A stretch of DNA of 64,000 nucleotides from Sphingobacteriia bacterium RIFOXYC2_FULL_35_18 (lineage in GTDB: Bacteria > Bacteroidota > Bacteroidia > Chitinophagales > Chitinophagaceae): contig MIAG01000001.1 of NCBI GenBank assembly GCA_001829005.1, positions 897,007 through 961,006 on the forward strand. The letters run 5' to 3'. Each line of letters starts with the position of its first letter. Within the stretch, counting starts at the first letter, position 1. The notes beneath the pieces are model-generated. The model was not told where the DNA came from. It saw only the letters and a program-made list of their open reading frames with translations, and ran no database searches. Below, piece after piece: positions 29,288 to 38,827 of the stretch. The translations under genes and the position numbers were made by a program.

Positions 29288-29307
29288 TATACTGCATATG
29301 CTGTATT
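29288..29307. promoter_or_regulatory. Second copy of the 20-bp palindrome, between regulator and kinase
   Basis: TATACTGCATATGCTGTATT matches the palindrome at 28562-28581 at 18 of 20 positions; its inner 18 bp have one mismatched pair. It lies in the 95-bp divergent intergenic region, 35 bp from the regulator start and 42 bp from the kinase start, so it could control both genes. Confidence 0.65.
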
Positions 29308-29348
29308 TGCTATGTGCTTCAAAATAAATGTATTAATTTAAAGCTTAT

Positions 29349-32309
29349 ATGCGGTTTAAGGTATTCGTTTTAATTATTGCATTACTGTTTACCCTATGTG
29401 GGTACAGTCAACCTGGCTTTCTGCAGTATTCTGTCAAAAACGGACTTACACAAAATGCAGTTACCGCAATTTTTAGAGATAGTAAAGGATTGGTTTGGAT
29501 GGGAACGCAAGATGGGTTGAATCGATTTGATGGGTTGTCATTTAAACAGTACAAGCATAATCCAATAGACTCAAATAGTTTGAGTGATCAATATATTACT
29601 GCTATTTCTGAAGATGGTTCTGGTAATATTTGGGTGGGTACAAGAAATGGATTGAATAAATTAGACTTAAATAAAGGGAAGTTTGAGCGAATTCATCCAG
29701 ATCCTTCTAAGAAAAAAGTAATTCAATACTTATTTGAAGAGATTTACCCAATTGGGAATGGTAATCTTGCAATTGTAGTTGAGGGGCAAATATTTATATG
29801 GCAACATAGTTCAAAGTATTTTAAAAAAATAGCTAGTAGCATCAACAATCAGTCAAGTTTTACTGCTAATGAAAAAGGAATATGGAAATATCAAAATGGT
29901 CAATTCTATTTATATCATCCAGAATCAGGTAAACGCTTAAAAATATTTGACGCATTTAAAAATAATAAGCGCTTAGTTGTTGGAACCAAATTATATCTCA
30001 ATCAAAACCAAGCAATTTGGGTGGTAGATGAAACCAATGAATCAAGACCTATCATTCATTTTTTCGATACAAAAAATAAGCGTTGGTTGAATGATAGTGT
30101 TGTATTGAATGAGAAAATAAACCAAATTAGTTTTGATCAAAAAAATATTGCTTGGATTGCTAGTTTGTCTGGTATAATTAAAATTGATTCGTCTTTAAAA
30201 CCTGTTTCATGGAAAACAGCGCAACTGCCAGCATCGCTTAATCAATCTAATGCTGTTTTGTGCACATACCACGATAGTTTTGGGTTAAGCTGGATTGGCT
30301 TTGCCAATAACGGTGCGATACTTTACAATCCCGCTTCTTCCTCATTTCAATTGTTTCAGCCTAACAACAAACGCGAAACCGTTTTTGCTTATACCCAAGA
30401 CTCATTTGGAAATGATTGGGTTGCTTCTATTTCTGGGTTGTACAAAAGAACGGCAATTGCACAACAAACACAACTAAAAATAAGAAGAAAAGTAAGGGCA
30501 CTTGCGGCCGATGAAAACGGATATATATGGGCTGCTATAGAAAATGAAGGTCTTTATAAAATTAATCCTTCCGGTTCACTTGTTATGGTTGCAAGTATTC
30601 AAAATAAATTATTAACAGACAATACTATTTTTCATTTAAATATTGATCATAAAAACAAAAAATTGTTTGTTGCAACCAAATCTGGTTTAATCGTTTTGAA
30701 TTTAAAGAACAATCAAATTATTCGGTATTATGCGGAAGCCCCCTTAGTAAATAATCAAATTACTGGCTCTTATGTGCTTCATTCCTTTACAGATAGTAAA
30801 AACCAAACTTGGGTAAGCACAAATGCTGGTATTGATGTATTTAACCAATTTGGTTCTAGAATTAAGTACTATAAAACCGATAGTGATCAAAGTCCATATA
30901 TCAAGAGAACAATTATTACAGGATGTACCGAAGATAAGGTTGGGAATATTTGGATTGCCACTTTAAGCAATGGTATTTATAAGTTAAATAATGGAAAATT
31001 TACTTCATACAATCAAACCAATGGCTTATCAGGTAATATTGTATCGGGTATTATAGCCGATTCATATAACAGAATTTGGGTAGCAACTACCAGCGGAATG
31101 AATTTGCTCAATCAACAATCTGGAAGAATAGCTACAATCACAGAACAAAATGGTATTCCTGCATCTGATTATTTACTAGCAAGTATTGCAAAGAATAATA
31201 GTGGGAATATTCTATTAGGTAGTTCTGAGGGATTGGTGATGATTAATCCAAATACTGTTTGGCCAATTCCAATTCAGTTAAAATGTTTTGTTACAGATGC
31301 CGCAATCAATTATTCTCAAGTTGGTTTAACAAAACACTTTCAATTAAATTCAAATGACCAATCTATTTCATTAGAAATTTCAGCTCCCTGCTTTATTAAT
31401 GCCGATAAAGTTGTTTATCAATATAGGTGTTTAGGAATAGTTGACCAGTGGGTAACATTACAACCTAACAATAGAAGAATTAGTTTTACCAATTTGCCAT
31501 ATAAAAAATTGCAATTAGAATTTAGAGCAGCGGAAAATATTGCCTTAATGAAATTTGGATCAATAAGCACGCTATATATTAGTCGGGAACCTCCCATTTG
31601 GCAAAATAGCTTTTTCATTATTCCGGCTAGTATTCTTTTATTGTTGGGAATTGTTTTTTTCATTCGATTTTTGACTAAAAGAAAAATACAAGAACAGCTT
31701 CGAAAAGCTGCCGTTGAACAAGGGATTTATAAAGAAAGAGAAAGAATTTCTAGAGACTTACATGATCATTTAGGGGCTTATGCTGCAGCTATAAAATCAA
31801 ATATTATCCAGTTAGAAAAAATGGATTCCAATAGTTCAGAAACTATGTATCAATTAAAAGGGAATGCAGAAGATATGGTTAGTGCCCTTAGAGAAACTAT
31901 TTGGGTAATGCAGTACCAACAAATTAGTATGACTTCGTTGAGTGATCGGTTTAAAAATTTAATAAACAGAATTGCCCCCAATTATCCCTCTATTCAAATT
32001 GACGTTAAGGAAGAAATAATTCAAGAGAAAATGATGAGCCCTGGGGTTAGTATTCATTTGTTGCGAATGATGCAAGAAGCATTAACCAACTCTTTGAAAC
32101 ATGCTCAATGCACTCAAATTTACATAAAAATAGCTATTAATGACCCTATATTAGTGGTTATTGAAGACAATGGAATTGGCTTTGATATGAAAAAAGGCTC
32201 TGATGGATACGGGCTGCAAAATATGCAAGATAGAGCTAGTGAAGCTGGATTAGATGCTAAAATCATATCAGAATTGGGAAAAGGAACCCGAATAAGCTTT
32301 CGTTTCTAG
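29349..32309 (+). CDS. Propeller-type sensor histidine kinase (HisKA_3)
   Basis: Sensor of 986 residues. After a signal peptide (MRFKVFVLIIALLFTLCGYS) come many two-component-regulator propeller repeats (GLVWMGTQDGLNRFDG, GNIWVGTRNGLNKLDL, GNIWIATLSNGIYKLN and others) to about residue 640, a Y_Y_Y-like domain (about 660-750) and one membrane helix (about 758-780). The cytoplasmic part has a HisKA_3 dimerisation helix with H805 in RDLHDHLG and a HATPase_c domain (EALTNSLKHAQ, VIEDNGIGFD, GYGLQNMQDRA). The N-terminus is like HTCS sensors of Bacteroides, but here the kinase and LuxR regulator are separate. The signal is unknown and no polysaccharide locus adjoins. Confidence 0.94.
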   Translation: MRFKVFVLIIALLFTLCGYSQPGFLQYSVKNGLTQNAVTAIFRDSKGLVWMGTQDGLNRFDGLSFKQYKHNPIDSNSLSDQYITAISEDGSGNIWVGTRNGLNKLDLNKGKFERIHPDPSKKKVIQYLFEEIYPIGNGNLAIVVEGQIFIWQHSSKYFKKIASSINNQSSFTANEKGIWKYQNGQFYLYHPESGKRLKIFDAFKNNKRLVVGTKLYLNQNQAIWVVDETNESRPIIHFFDTKNKRWLNDSVVLNEKINQISFDQKNIAWIASLSGIIKIDSSLKPVSWKTAQLPASLNQSNAVLCTYHDSFGLSWIGFANNGAILYNPASSSFQLFQPNNKRETVFAYTQDSFGNDWVASISGLYKRTAIAQQTQLKIRRKVRALAADENGYIWAAIENEGLYKINPSGSLVMVASIQNKLLTDNTIFHLNIDHKNKKLFVATKSGLIVLNLKNNQIIRYYAEAPLVNNQITGSYVLHSFTDSKNQTWVSTNAGIDVFNQFGSRIKYYKTDSDQSPYIKRTIITGCTEDKVGNIWIATLSNGIYKLNNGKFTSYNQTNGLSGNIVSGIIADSYNRIWVATTSGMNLLNQQSGRIATITEQNGIPASDYLLASIAKNNSGNILLGSSEGLVMINPNTVWPIPIQLKCFVTDAAINYSQVGLTKHFQLNSNDQSISLEISAPCFINADKVVYQYRCLGIVDQWVTLQPNNRRISFTNLPYKKLQLEFRAAENIALMKFGSISTLYISREPPIWQNSFFIIPASILLLLGIVFFIRFLTKRKIQEQLRKAAVEQGIYKERERISRDLHDHLGAYAAAIKSNIIQLEKMDSNSSETMYQLKGNAEDMVSALRETIWVMQYQQISMTSLSDRFKNLINRIAPNYPSIQIDVKEEIIQEKMMSPGVSIHLLRMMQEALTNSLKHAQCTQIYIKIAINDPILVVIEDNGIGFDMKKGSDGYGLQNMQDRASEAGLDAKIISELGKGTRISFRF

Positions 32310-32332
32310 GCGTATAAACCCTTCTAAAACCG

Positions 32333-32340
32333 TACTTTTG
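32333..32340 (+). promoter_or_regulatory. -7 element upstream of prfA
   Basis: TACTTTTG (followed by CA) matches TAnnTTTG, 23 bp before the prfA ATG. The same TACTTTTGCA form occurs before icd at 53093. Confidence 0.55.
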
Positions 32341-32363
32341 CAGTCCGAAAATGAATTTAGTAT

Positions 32364-33425
32364 ATGCTGAATAAGCTAGAAGCCATAAAAGCAAGATTTG
32401 ATCAAGTGGGAATTGCGCTCACCAACCCTGAAATTATCAATAATCAAAAGGAATTTGGGGTTTATAGCAAAGAGTATCGTTCTCTAGAGAAGATTGTAAA
32501 ACCTTATGAAGAATATATTCGGGTATTGGCCGATCATAAATATGCCAAAGAAGGCTTAAATAGCTCTGACGAGGATATGCGCGAGTTGGCTAAAATGGAG
32601 TTGCCTGAATTAGAAGTACGAAAAGAAGAATTGGAAAAGGAATTAACCAAGCTACTAATTCCTAAAGACCCACAAGACGATAAAAATGCTATTCTGGAAA
32701 TTAGGGCTGGAACTGGTGGAGACGAAGCCAGTTTATTTGCAGGTGATTTATTAGGAATGTATTTAAAGTATTGTTCTAAGAAAGGTTGGAAAACGGCTGT
32801 AGTAAGTGAGAGTGAAGGCACTGTAGGTGGTTACAAAGAAGTAATTGTAGAAGTTACTGGAGAAGATGTATATGGTACTTTGAAATTTGAAAGTGGCGTA
32901 CACCGTGTACAAAGAGTTCCCAATACAGAAACACAAGGTCGAGTGCACACTTCAGCAGCTACTGTTGCGGTTATGCCCGAAGCCGATGAAATTGATTTTG
33001 AATTGAAAGAAAGTGATGTGAAAATGGAAACTGCTCGAAGTGGGGGTGCAGGTGGTCAAAACGTGAACAAAGTGGAAACAAAGGTTTTCTTAACGCATAT
33101 TCCCACCGGGGTTGTAGTGGTTTGTCAAACAGAGCGTTCCCAGTTGGGGAATAGAGAGAAAGCAATGACCATGCTTCGTTCTAAATTATACGAAGAGCAG
33201 GTTCGCAAGCATGAGGATGAAATTTCTAGACAACGTAAGACGTTGGTGAGTACGGGAGATCGAAGTGCTAAAATTAGAACATACAACTGGCCGCAGGGTA
33301 GGGTTACCGATCATAGAATTGGACTTACTTCTTATAATTTAGACGCAGTTATTAATGGTGAAATTGAAGAATTTATTGAGGCTTTGCAAATGGCAGAAAA
33401 TGCAGAAAAGATGACGAATCAATAA
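32364..33425 (+). CDS. prfA: Peptide chain release factor 1
   Basis: Recognises UAA and UAG and triggers peptide release. The 353 residues contain the GGQ motif at G230-G231-Q232 ([13 protein letters not shown]) and, upstream, the codon-recognition segment [17 protein letters not shown], where the PxT tripeptide is PNT rather than the more common PAT. Length and domain order are normal for RF1. It has its own promoter element and is not coupled to the kinase before it. Confidence 0.97.
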   Translation: MLNKLEAIKARFDQVGIALTNPEIINNQKEFGVYSKEYRSLEKIVKPYEEYIRVLADHKYAKEGLNSSDEDMRELAKMELPELEVRKEELEKELTKLLIPKDPQDDKNAILEIRAGTGGDEASLFAGDLLGMYLKYCSKKGWKTAVVSESEGTVGGYKEVIVEVTGEDVYGTLKFESGVHRVQRVPNTETQGRVHTSAATVAVMPEADEIDFELKESDVKMETARSGGAGGQNVNKVETKVFLTHIPTGVVVVCQTERSQLGNREKAMTMLRSKLYEEQVRKHEDEISRQRKTLVSTGDRSAKIRTYNWPQGRVTDHRIGLTSYNLDAVINGEIEEFIEALQMAENAEKMTNQ

Positions 33426-33444
33426 ACTTTCTTAACTTAACAAT

Positions 33445-34116
33445 ATGAAAAAATTACTGTTACTCCTATTGATAGTAGTATTCTGTGTTAAAATAGAAGC
33501 ACAAGAATACGGAACAAGAATTTTCTTGAAAGATGCGAGTGGGTTAGATATTAGGTCAGCCTCTGCTACAATTGAAAATGTAAATTATCTTTTTCATCCA
33601 GATTATTTAAAAGCTTCATTATATACAAGAGCTGGAAAATTAAAAAGCGAGGCTAAATATAAATTGCTTTTGCAATTTAATCGGTTGTTTTATCAGGAGC
33701 TAGATGGCTCAGATATGGAAGTGATTAGTCCAATTTATCGGATTGAATTTGAAATGCCCAACGGTAGTATTACTGTTTTTGAAAAAGGGTTTGATGTGGT
33801 AGACAATTTAAATCAAAACAATTTTTACCAGGTTTTGTCTGATGGCAAAGCCAAATTATTAATGGATACCAAGTTTGCCACAGAGACCAAAATGGTTTAT
33901 GGTACTGGAGCAGTAACTACTACTGATAAGTTGATTAATTACTATGGAGCAATTGGCACTAAGATAATAAAAGTGTCTAAAGAAGAAAATCTCTTGTCTT
34001 TAATGGAAGATAAGTCTGCAGAAATGGCTGCTTTTATTAAAAAAGAAAAAACTAAGTTTAAAAGGCAGTCCGATTTGGAGAAATTATTTAATTATTACAA
34101 TCAACTAGTTAAGTAG
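33445..34116 (+). CDS. Hypothetical secreted protein, tandem paralogue A
   Basis: Protein of 223 residues with a signal peptide (MKKLLLLLLIVVFCVKIEAQ). The core has a beta-rich N-terminal half and a conserved C-terminal pattern shared with the next gene: F-YQVL-DGKAKLL, then M-YG-G, a stretch of strands, and a final helix pair ending KRQSDLEKLFNYYNQL. No known domain is recognised. It starts 20 bp after prfA and is followed by its paralogue after 8 bp. Confidence 0.7.
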   Translation: MKKLLLLLLIVVFCVKIEAQEYGTRIFLKDASGLDIRSASATIENVNYLFHPDYLKASLYTRAGKLKSEAKYKLLLQFNRLFYQELDGSDMEVISPIYRIEFEMPNGSITVFEKGFDVVDNLNQNNFYQVLSDGKAKLLMDTKFATETKMVYGTGAVTTTDKLINYYGAIGTKIIKVSKEENLLSLMEDKSAEMAAFIKKEKTKFKRQSDLEKLFNYYNQLVK

Positions 34117-34124
34117 TTTTTTTC

Positions 34125-34844
34125 ATGAAAGTAGTTGTTGCCTTTTTTTTTATTGCTATTATTTTTTCTTTCCCCAAGTTTGCAAACGCCCAGCTAGCTG
34201 GAGCTTATAATGTTTACTATTTCCGCTTTAATATGGATCCTTCCTATTATTCTGATGGAAATTATTCTGGTATTCCTTATGAAGGAAGTCCTTGGTTTAA
34301 TGCCAGTTTTATTCCTGCACGTATTACGCTGTTTAATGGCGAAGTAATTGAAGGAAATCAGTTTAAACTAAACTTATACAATAGCCGTTTATTTACTGAA
34401 GACGATCAAAAGCAATTGATTGTTTTAACTTCTGCTGTAAAGCGAATAGAATTTTTGAATGAAGGGAAAAGAGCAGCTGTTTTTCAAGCGGGATTCCCAA
34501 GAATTGATAAACAGAGATGGAATAGTTTTTATCAGGTATTAGCTGAAGGGAATGCTAAGCTGCTTAAATATATACACTACACTTTTTCTGATCGAATGCA
34601 ATACGGTCAAGGGGTTAGCTATAAGCTTGAACCTCAATTCTACTTTTATATTTTCGCAAATAACGAAATGCACCGGATTAAAAAAGTAGATGATTTGACA
34701 TTGATGTTTCCTGATTGGATAAATGAAGTAAAAGGTTTTATTGATAGGGAAGGGCTGAAAATAAGAAAGGAAACAGATTTGGTTAAAATTGTTTCCTTTT
34801 ATAATAGTTTGGCTTTGTTAAATAAAACGGAACAGCAGCCCTAG
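34125..34844 (+). CDS. Hypothetical secreted protein, tandem paralogue B
   Basis: Protein of 239 residues with a signal peptide (about 1-23, ending in NAQ). It shares with the preceding gene the motifs FYQVLAEGNAKLL, MQYGQG and the C-terminal KIRKETDLVKIVSFYNSL, so the pair arose by duplication and has diverged strongly. Function is unknown; secretion and small size suggest a periplasmic or outer-membrane-associated role. Its TAG stop shares the CTAG palindrome with the stop of convergent galE (4 bp overlap). Confidence 0.7.
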   Translation: MKVVVAFFFIAIIFSFPKFANAQLAGAYNVYYFRFNMDPSYYSDGNYSGIPYEGSPWFNASFIPARITLFNGEVIEGNQFKLNLYNSRLFTEDDQKQLIVLTSAVKRIEFLNEGKRAAVFQAGFPRIDKQRWNSFYQVLAEGNAKLLKYIHYTFSDRMQYGQGVSYKLEPQFYFYIFANNEMHRIKKVDDLTLMFPDWINEVKGFIDREGLKIRKETDLVKIVSFYNSLALLNKTEQQP

Positions 34845-35881
34845 TTATTGATAATTTGATCGGCTTCTTGTTTCAATTTTAGCTCCCATTTCCACGCCGT
34901 GTCCATCATTTCCTTTATTCCATATTTGATTTTCCAGCCTAGCTTAGTTACTGCCGCATCATTATTTGCATATATGGCCACTACGTCACCAGCTCTGCGA
35001 GGACCAATTTCATAATTCAATTTTACCTTACTTACTTCCTCGAATGTATGGATAGCTTCTAATACGCTTACTCCATCACCAGTTCCCAAATTAAATACGT
35101 CGCATTTGGTTTCATTTTTCCCATTCAATAAATATTGTATGGCCAATGTATGTGCATGTGCTATATCTGACACATGAATATAATCTCTTACGCATGAGCC
35201 ATCTTTGGTTGGGTAATCGCTTCCGTGTACCCACATTTTTGGTAGCTTACCTATTGCAGTTTGTGTAATTGCAGGAACTAAGTTTTGCGGCTTACCTACC
35301 GGTAGTTCACCAATTAAACAAGACGGATGTGCTCCCACCGGATTAAAGTACCTTAATAGAATGGTATTGGTATTAACTACTTTTGAAAAATCTTTAATTA
35401 CTACTTCTCCCATTTGTTTAGTGGCTCCATAAGGCGATTCTGCAGGTTTTATTGCAGAGTGTTCAGTAACTGGAATTACATCAGGATTGCCATAAACAGT
35501 ACAAGATGAGGAGAATACAAAATTGGGTATAGAAAACTCCTGAACACATTTTAATAGGTTAATTAGTCCAAACATATTGTTCTCATAATACCTTAATGGT
35601 TCTTCAACAGATTCGCCCACTGCTTTGTATGCAGCAAAATGAATAATTCCGTCGATATTTGTATTTTCTTGGAAAACAGCTCTTGTTTCGTCAAAGTTTT
35701 TTAAATCAACGGTATAGTTTTTAATCTTCTTACCTGTGATTTTTTCTATTCCAGCTAGGGCAATTGTAGTTGACCTTGCAAAGTTGTCGATGGATATTAC
35801 ATCATAGCCATTTTCAATTAAATCTACAATGGTATGTGAGCCAATAAATCCGGTTCCGCCGGTCACCAAAATTTTCGCCAT
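34841..35881 (-). CDS. galE: UDP-glucose 4-epimerase
   Basis: Short-chain dehydrogenase of 346 residues that interconverts UDP-glucose and UDP-galactose with bound NAD. The nucleotide-binding motif GGTGFIGSHT is at 8-17, the catalytic Y151-x3-K155 in SPYGATKQ, and S124-126 precede it (SSSCTVYGNP). The RYFNPVGAHP and DGSCVRDYIHVSD motifs are typical of GalE. It supplies galactose for surface polysaccharide. Other UDP-sugar epimerases cannot be fully excluded, but the motif set is GalE-like. Confidence 0.95.
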   Translation of the reverse strand: MAKILVTGGTGFIGSHTIVDLIENGYDVISIDNFARSTTIALAGIEKITGKKIKNYTVDLKNFDETRAVFQENTNIDGIIHFAAYKAVGESVEEPLRYYENNMFGLINLLKCVQEFSIPNFVFSSSCTVYGNPDVIPVTEHSAIKPAESPYGATKQMGEVVIKDFSKVVNTNTILLRYFNPVGAHPSCLIGELPVGKPQNLVPAITQTAIGKLPKMWVHGSDYPTKDGSCVRDYIHVSDIAHAHTLAIQYLLNGKNETKCDVFNLGTGDGVSVLEAIHTFEEVSKVKLNYEIGPRRAGDVVAIYANNDAAVTKLGWKIKYGIKEMMDTAWKWELKLKQEADQIINN

Positions 35882-35914
35882 ATTGAAGTTTATTCTTTAC
35901 TGCAATATACTGTA

Positions 35915-35934
35915 AAAGCCAGCTTCAGAAGCTT
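35915..35934 (-). terminator. Weak hairpin downstream of the PiT gene
   Basis: Palindrome AGCTTCAGAAGCT (35921-35933) followed on the minus strand by a short T-rich stretch (GGCTTTTAC). It sits between the PiT stop (35941) and the galE start (35881) and may end the phosphate operon; the stem is short. Confidence 0.3.
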
Positions 35935-35940
35935 AAATCT

Positions 35941-36984
35941 TTATACAATCAATTTAATTATTGCATAAAAAATGGCGGCAATAAATGCTGAAATAGGGAT
36001 GGTAAGAATCCATGCCCAAAGTAAGTTTACGGTAACACCCCATCTTACTGCACTTAAACGTTTGGTTGCTCCAACACCAATAATGGCTCCTGTTATGGTA
36101 TGAGTAGTTGATACGGGTATTTTAAAGTGCTCAGTTAAAAATAAGGTAATTGCACCGGCGGTCTCTGCAGCTACCCCTTCTAATGGGGTTACTTTAGTGA
36201 TTTTTGTTCCCATTGTTTTTACAATCTTCCAACCACCACTCATTGTACCAATACCTATACACAAAAAGCTGGTAAATGGAACCCAAGGATATGCGTTCAC
36301 GAATGTGTTGAAATCCATGACAACTCCATTGGTATTTTTTTCATAAAATATAATAGCTGCGCCAATGATTCCCATTACTTTTTGCGCATCGTTTCCACCA
36401 TGTCCAATGCTAAATGCTGCGGAAGAAACCAACTGTAATTTCTTAAACCAATTCTCTGCTTTGTAGGGATTGGATCGCTTGCATAAATGAACAATGATAA
36501 TGGTAATTACAAAGGCGATGAACATTCCAATTAAGGGTGCAAAAAAGATAAAAAGGAATGTGGGTATTACTTTTGAATAATTAATTACATCTCCAGCTTC
36601 ACCAGACAAACCTCCTGCATGCGCTAAGGCTGCTCCAATAAAACCTCCCATTAAGGTATGCGAAGAACTAGATGGAATACCAAACCACCAAGTGATTAAA
36701 TTCCAGGTGATGGCTGCCATAATTCCTGCCATTAATACTTCTAAAGTAATAAAGTCTGCATTCACCCATTTAGCAACGGTATTTCCAATTCCAAATTCTT
36801 TGAAAATATATTTTGAAATAAAAAACGCTGTGAAGTTAAAAAAAGCCGCCCAAACTACAGCTTGAAAGGGGGTCAGTACTTTGGTGGAAACAATTGTTGC
36901 TATTGAATTTGCTGCATCATGAAATCCATTGATATAGTCAAAAATAAATGCAAGTACTATAATGATTACCAGTAATGTGAACAT
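35941..36984 (-). CDS. pit: PiT-family inorganic phosphate transporter
   Basis: Low-affinity phosphate permease of 347 residues with about ten membrane helices. The two inverted PHO4 signatures are visible: GFHDAANSIATIVSTKVLTP near the N-terminus and GGNDAQKVMG in the middle, with the second-half repeat PVSTTHTITGAIIGVG. It imports phosphate as a metal-phosphate complex with protons in known members. It lies 18 bp downstream of the DUF47 gene in the same operon, next to phoR and phoB. Confidence 0.95.
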   Translation of the reverse strand: MFTLLVIIIVLAFIFDYINGFHDAANSIATIVSTKVLTPFQAVVWAAFFNFTAFFISKYIFKEFGIGNTVAKWVNADFITLEVLMAGIMAAITWNLITWWFGIPSSSSHTLMGGFIGAALAHAGGLSGEAGDVINYSKVIPTFLFIFFAPLIGMFIAFVITIIIVHLCKRSNPYKAENWFKKLQLVSSAAFSIGHGGNDAQKVMGIIGAAIIFYEKNTNGVVMDFNTFVNAYPWVPFTSFLCIGIGTMSGGWKIVKTMGTKITKVTPLEGVAAETAGAITLFLTEHFKIPVSTTHTITGAIIGVGATKRLSAVRWGVTVNLLWAWILTIPISAFIAAIFYAIIKLIV

Positions 36985-37002
36985 AACTCCTTTTAAAGAT
37001 GA

Positions 37003-37650
37003 TTAAGCGTATTTGATTATAATTGACTCAATTACATTGGCAGCATCTTCACATTTATCAGTTGCAATTTCCATTACTTGATAAATTTCTCTCTTTTTGA
37101 TTACTTCTTTAAAATCGTTTTCTTGCTGAAACAACATTTCAATACTCATGTCAAACACATCGTCTGCTTGGTTTTCAATGCTATTCACTTTAACCATGGC
37201 TTCGGTCATTTCACGAAGGTTTTTCATATCCCTTAAGCCAAATACAGCTTTCTTAATTTCAATGGTGCCTTGCAAAATCAAGTCGGCCATTTTTTGAATT
37301 CCGGTATCGTTGGGGTTTACACTGTAGAAGTTTATTTTTTTTGCAGATGCAAAAATATAATCTGCAATATCATCTAAGGCAGTGGCTAAGTAGTGGATAT
37401 CTTCTCTGTCAAATGGGGTGATAAAATTTCTACCCAATTCAGTAAAAATCTTATGGGTATTATCGTCGTTCTTGTGTTCGAGGTCTTCAATTAGAGCCAA
37501 AATGGCTCTTCTCTTGTCTTGATCTGCTTCACTAACCATTTCCTTGAGCTTAATGCCCATTTCGTGCGCTTTTTCTGCTACGTCTTCAAAAAGTTCATAG
37601 AATAGTTTGTTCTTTGGCATAAAAAAACGGCCGATATTATTCATTCCCAT
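37003..37650 (-). CDS. DUF47/PhoU-like protein paired with the phosphate transporter
   Basis: About 215 residues from ATG 37650 (MGMNNIGRFFMPKNKLFYEL); a TTG three codons up or an ATG at 37644 are alternatives. The protein is all-helical with repeated PhoU-like E/D motifs (DREDIHYLATALDDIADYIFA and VNSIENQADDVFD) that bind metal clusters in related proteins. DUF47 proteins are normally next to PiT permeases and are thought to regulate them, as here. A candidate PhoB box lies 49 bp upstream. Confidence 0.92.
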   Translation of the reverse strand: MGMNNIGRFFMPKNKLFYELFEDVAEKAHEMGIKLKEMVSEADQDKRRAILALIEDLEHKNDDNTHKIFTELGRNFITPFDREDIHYLATALDDIADYIFASAKKINFYSVNPNDTGIQKMADLILQGTIEIKKAVFGLRDMKNLREMTEAMVKVNSIENQADDVFDMSIEMLFQQENDFKEVIKKREIYQVMEIATDKCEDAANVIESIIIKYA

Positions 37651-37666
37651 GATAGTCAATTTTGAG

Positions 37667-37674
37667 CGAATTTA
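37667..37674 (-). promoter_or_regulatory. Near-consensus -7 element for the DUF47-pit operon
   Basis: On the minus strand TAAATTCG differs from TAnnTTTG at one position. It lies 16 bp upstream of the DUF47 ATG, and the candidate PhoB box (37699-37716) is located about where the -33 element would be expected. Confidence 0.4.
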
Positions 37675-37698
37675 CCCTTTTGCTTAAAGGGGTTCGCA

Positions 37699-37716
37699 AT
37701 TAATCAAAAGTTAATA
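37699..37716 (-). promoter_or_regulatory. Candidate PhoB box upstream of the DUF47-pit operon
   Basis: On the minus strand TATTAAC-TTTT-GATTAAT, two 7-mers spaced 11 bp apart, preceded by TATCTAAT. The same TATCTAATTnTTAACT sequence precedes the box at 39579-39596. The 11-bp period is that expected for OmpR/PhoB-type regulators. Confidence 0.45.
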
Positions 37717-37747
37717 ATTAGATAATATTAAGAAAAAATATAGATAT

Positions 37748-38791
37748 CTATTTGCTGTCTAAAGTAAATCCAACAGTTGTACCCACATCAATTTTTGATC
37801 GTATATGCATTGTTTGACCATGTGCCTCAATAATATGTTTGCAAATGGCCAACCCCAGCCCTGTACCACCAACGTCTCTACTTCTTCCTCTATCTGTTCT
37901 GTAGAATCGTTCAAATACCCTAGGCAGGTGTTCTTCTGCAATCCCTATACCGTCATCACTGAGCTCTACCAAAACGTGTTCTTCATCGGTTTTGTAGATA
38001 CTTGCAATAATTTGACCTCCCTCTTTGCCGTATTTAATGGCATTGATGATAAGGTTATTGATTACTTGCCTAACTTTCTCTTTGTCTGCAAAAACAGCTA
38101 CCGGAAACTCGCACCCTTTTTTTATGCTGGAATTTATTTTTTTAGCATCTATTTTAATAGAGAGAGTCTCATAGATTTCTTTTATTAAATCTTGAATAAT
38201 GAAAGATTCTCTGTGTAATGGTTGTTCTCCACTTTCTAATCTTGAAATAGCATCTAGATCTTTAACTAGGTTTACCATTCTATCTACGTTCTTAGCCGTA
38301 TTCTCTAAAAAGCGAATACTGATTTCTCTATTGTCAATTGCCCCATCCCTTAAAGTATCTATATAGCCTTGAATGGCAAAAATGGGTGTTTTAAATTCGT
38401 GGGCTAAATTTTGTAGGAACTCTTTTCTGAAGACTTCATTTTGTTTCAAAATTTCTATTTCTGCGCTTCTTTGTTCTGCCCATTTCTCCACATCTTCTCT
38501 TACTTCATCAATGCCCTTTTGTGGTAAAATGTATTTGTAATAAGTCTCTTCTCTTTTTGATGCTTTTGTTTGATAGATGAACTTGTATATCAATTTTATT
38601 TTTCTATAAATAAAAGATTCTAAAACAAATCCTATTAACAAATAACTACCTATAAATGTTAGAATTAATGATACAATGGCTATAATTAAATCTGGTTTAA
38701 TAAACCAAATGCCAATTGAAATTGGAATAGCCAGAATAGCGGCTGTGAAGGCCGAAAGCTGCTTGGGAGAAAGATTTTTGGTGTTCAGCAT
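37748..38791 (-). CDS. phoR: Phosphate-type sensor histidine kinase (PhoR-like)
   Basis: Membrane kinase of 347 residues with two N-terminal helices (about 12-30 and 34-58) and almost no periplasmic loop, followed by HisKA with H131 in LQNLAHEFKTP and a HATPase_c domain (NLIINAIKYG, DDGIGI, FYRTDRGRSRDVGGTGLGL). Absence of a sensory periplasmic domain fits PhoR, which senses phosphate through transporter-linked partners. It lies 36 bp downstream of the response regulator gene and upstream of the DUF47-pit pair. Confidence 0.88.
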   Translation of the reverse strand: MLNTKNLSPKQLSAFTAAILAIPISIGIWFIKPDLIIAIVSLILTFIGSYLLIGFVLESFIYRKIKLIYKFIYQTKASKREETYYKYILPQKGIDEVREDVEKWAEQRSAEIEILKQNEVFRKEFLQNLAHEFKTPIFAIQGYIDTLRDGAIDNREISIRFLENTAKNVDRMVNLVKDLDAISRLESGEQPLHRESFIIQDLIKEIYETLSIKIDAKKINSSIKKGCEFPVAVFADKEKVRQVINNLIINAIKYGKEGGQIIASIYKTDEEHVLVELSDDGIGIAEEHLPRVFERFYRTDRGRSRDVGGTGLGLAICKHIIEAHGQTMHIRSKIDVGTTVGFTLDSK

Positions 38792-38827
38792 AGAGGCAAT
38801 TTACATTTTTGCAGCTGAACTATGTGT

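Noticed and set aside
37805-38188. A 127-codon plus-strand frame opposite phoR
   Set aside because: Antisense to a clear kinase domain with intact motifs; no homology pattern of its own.
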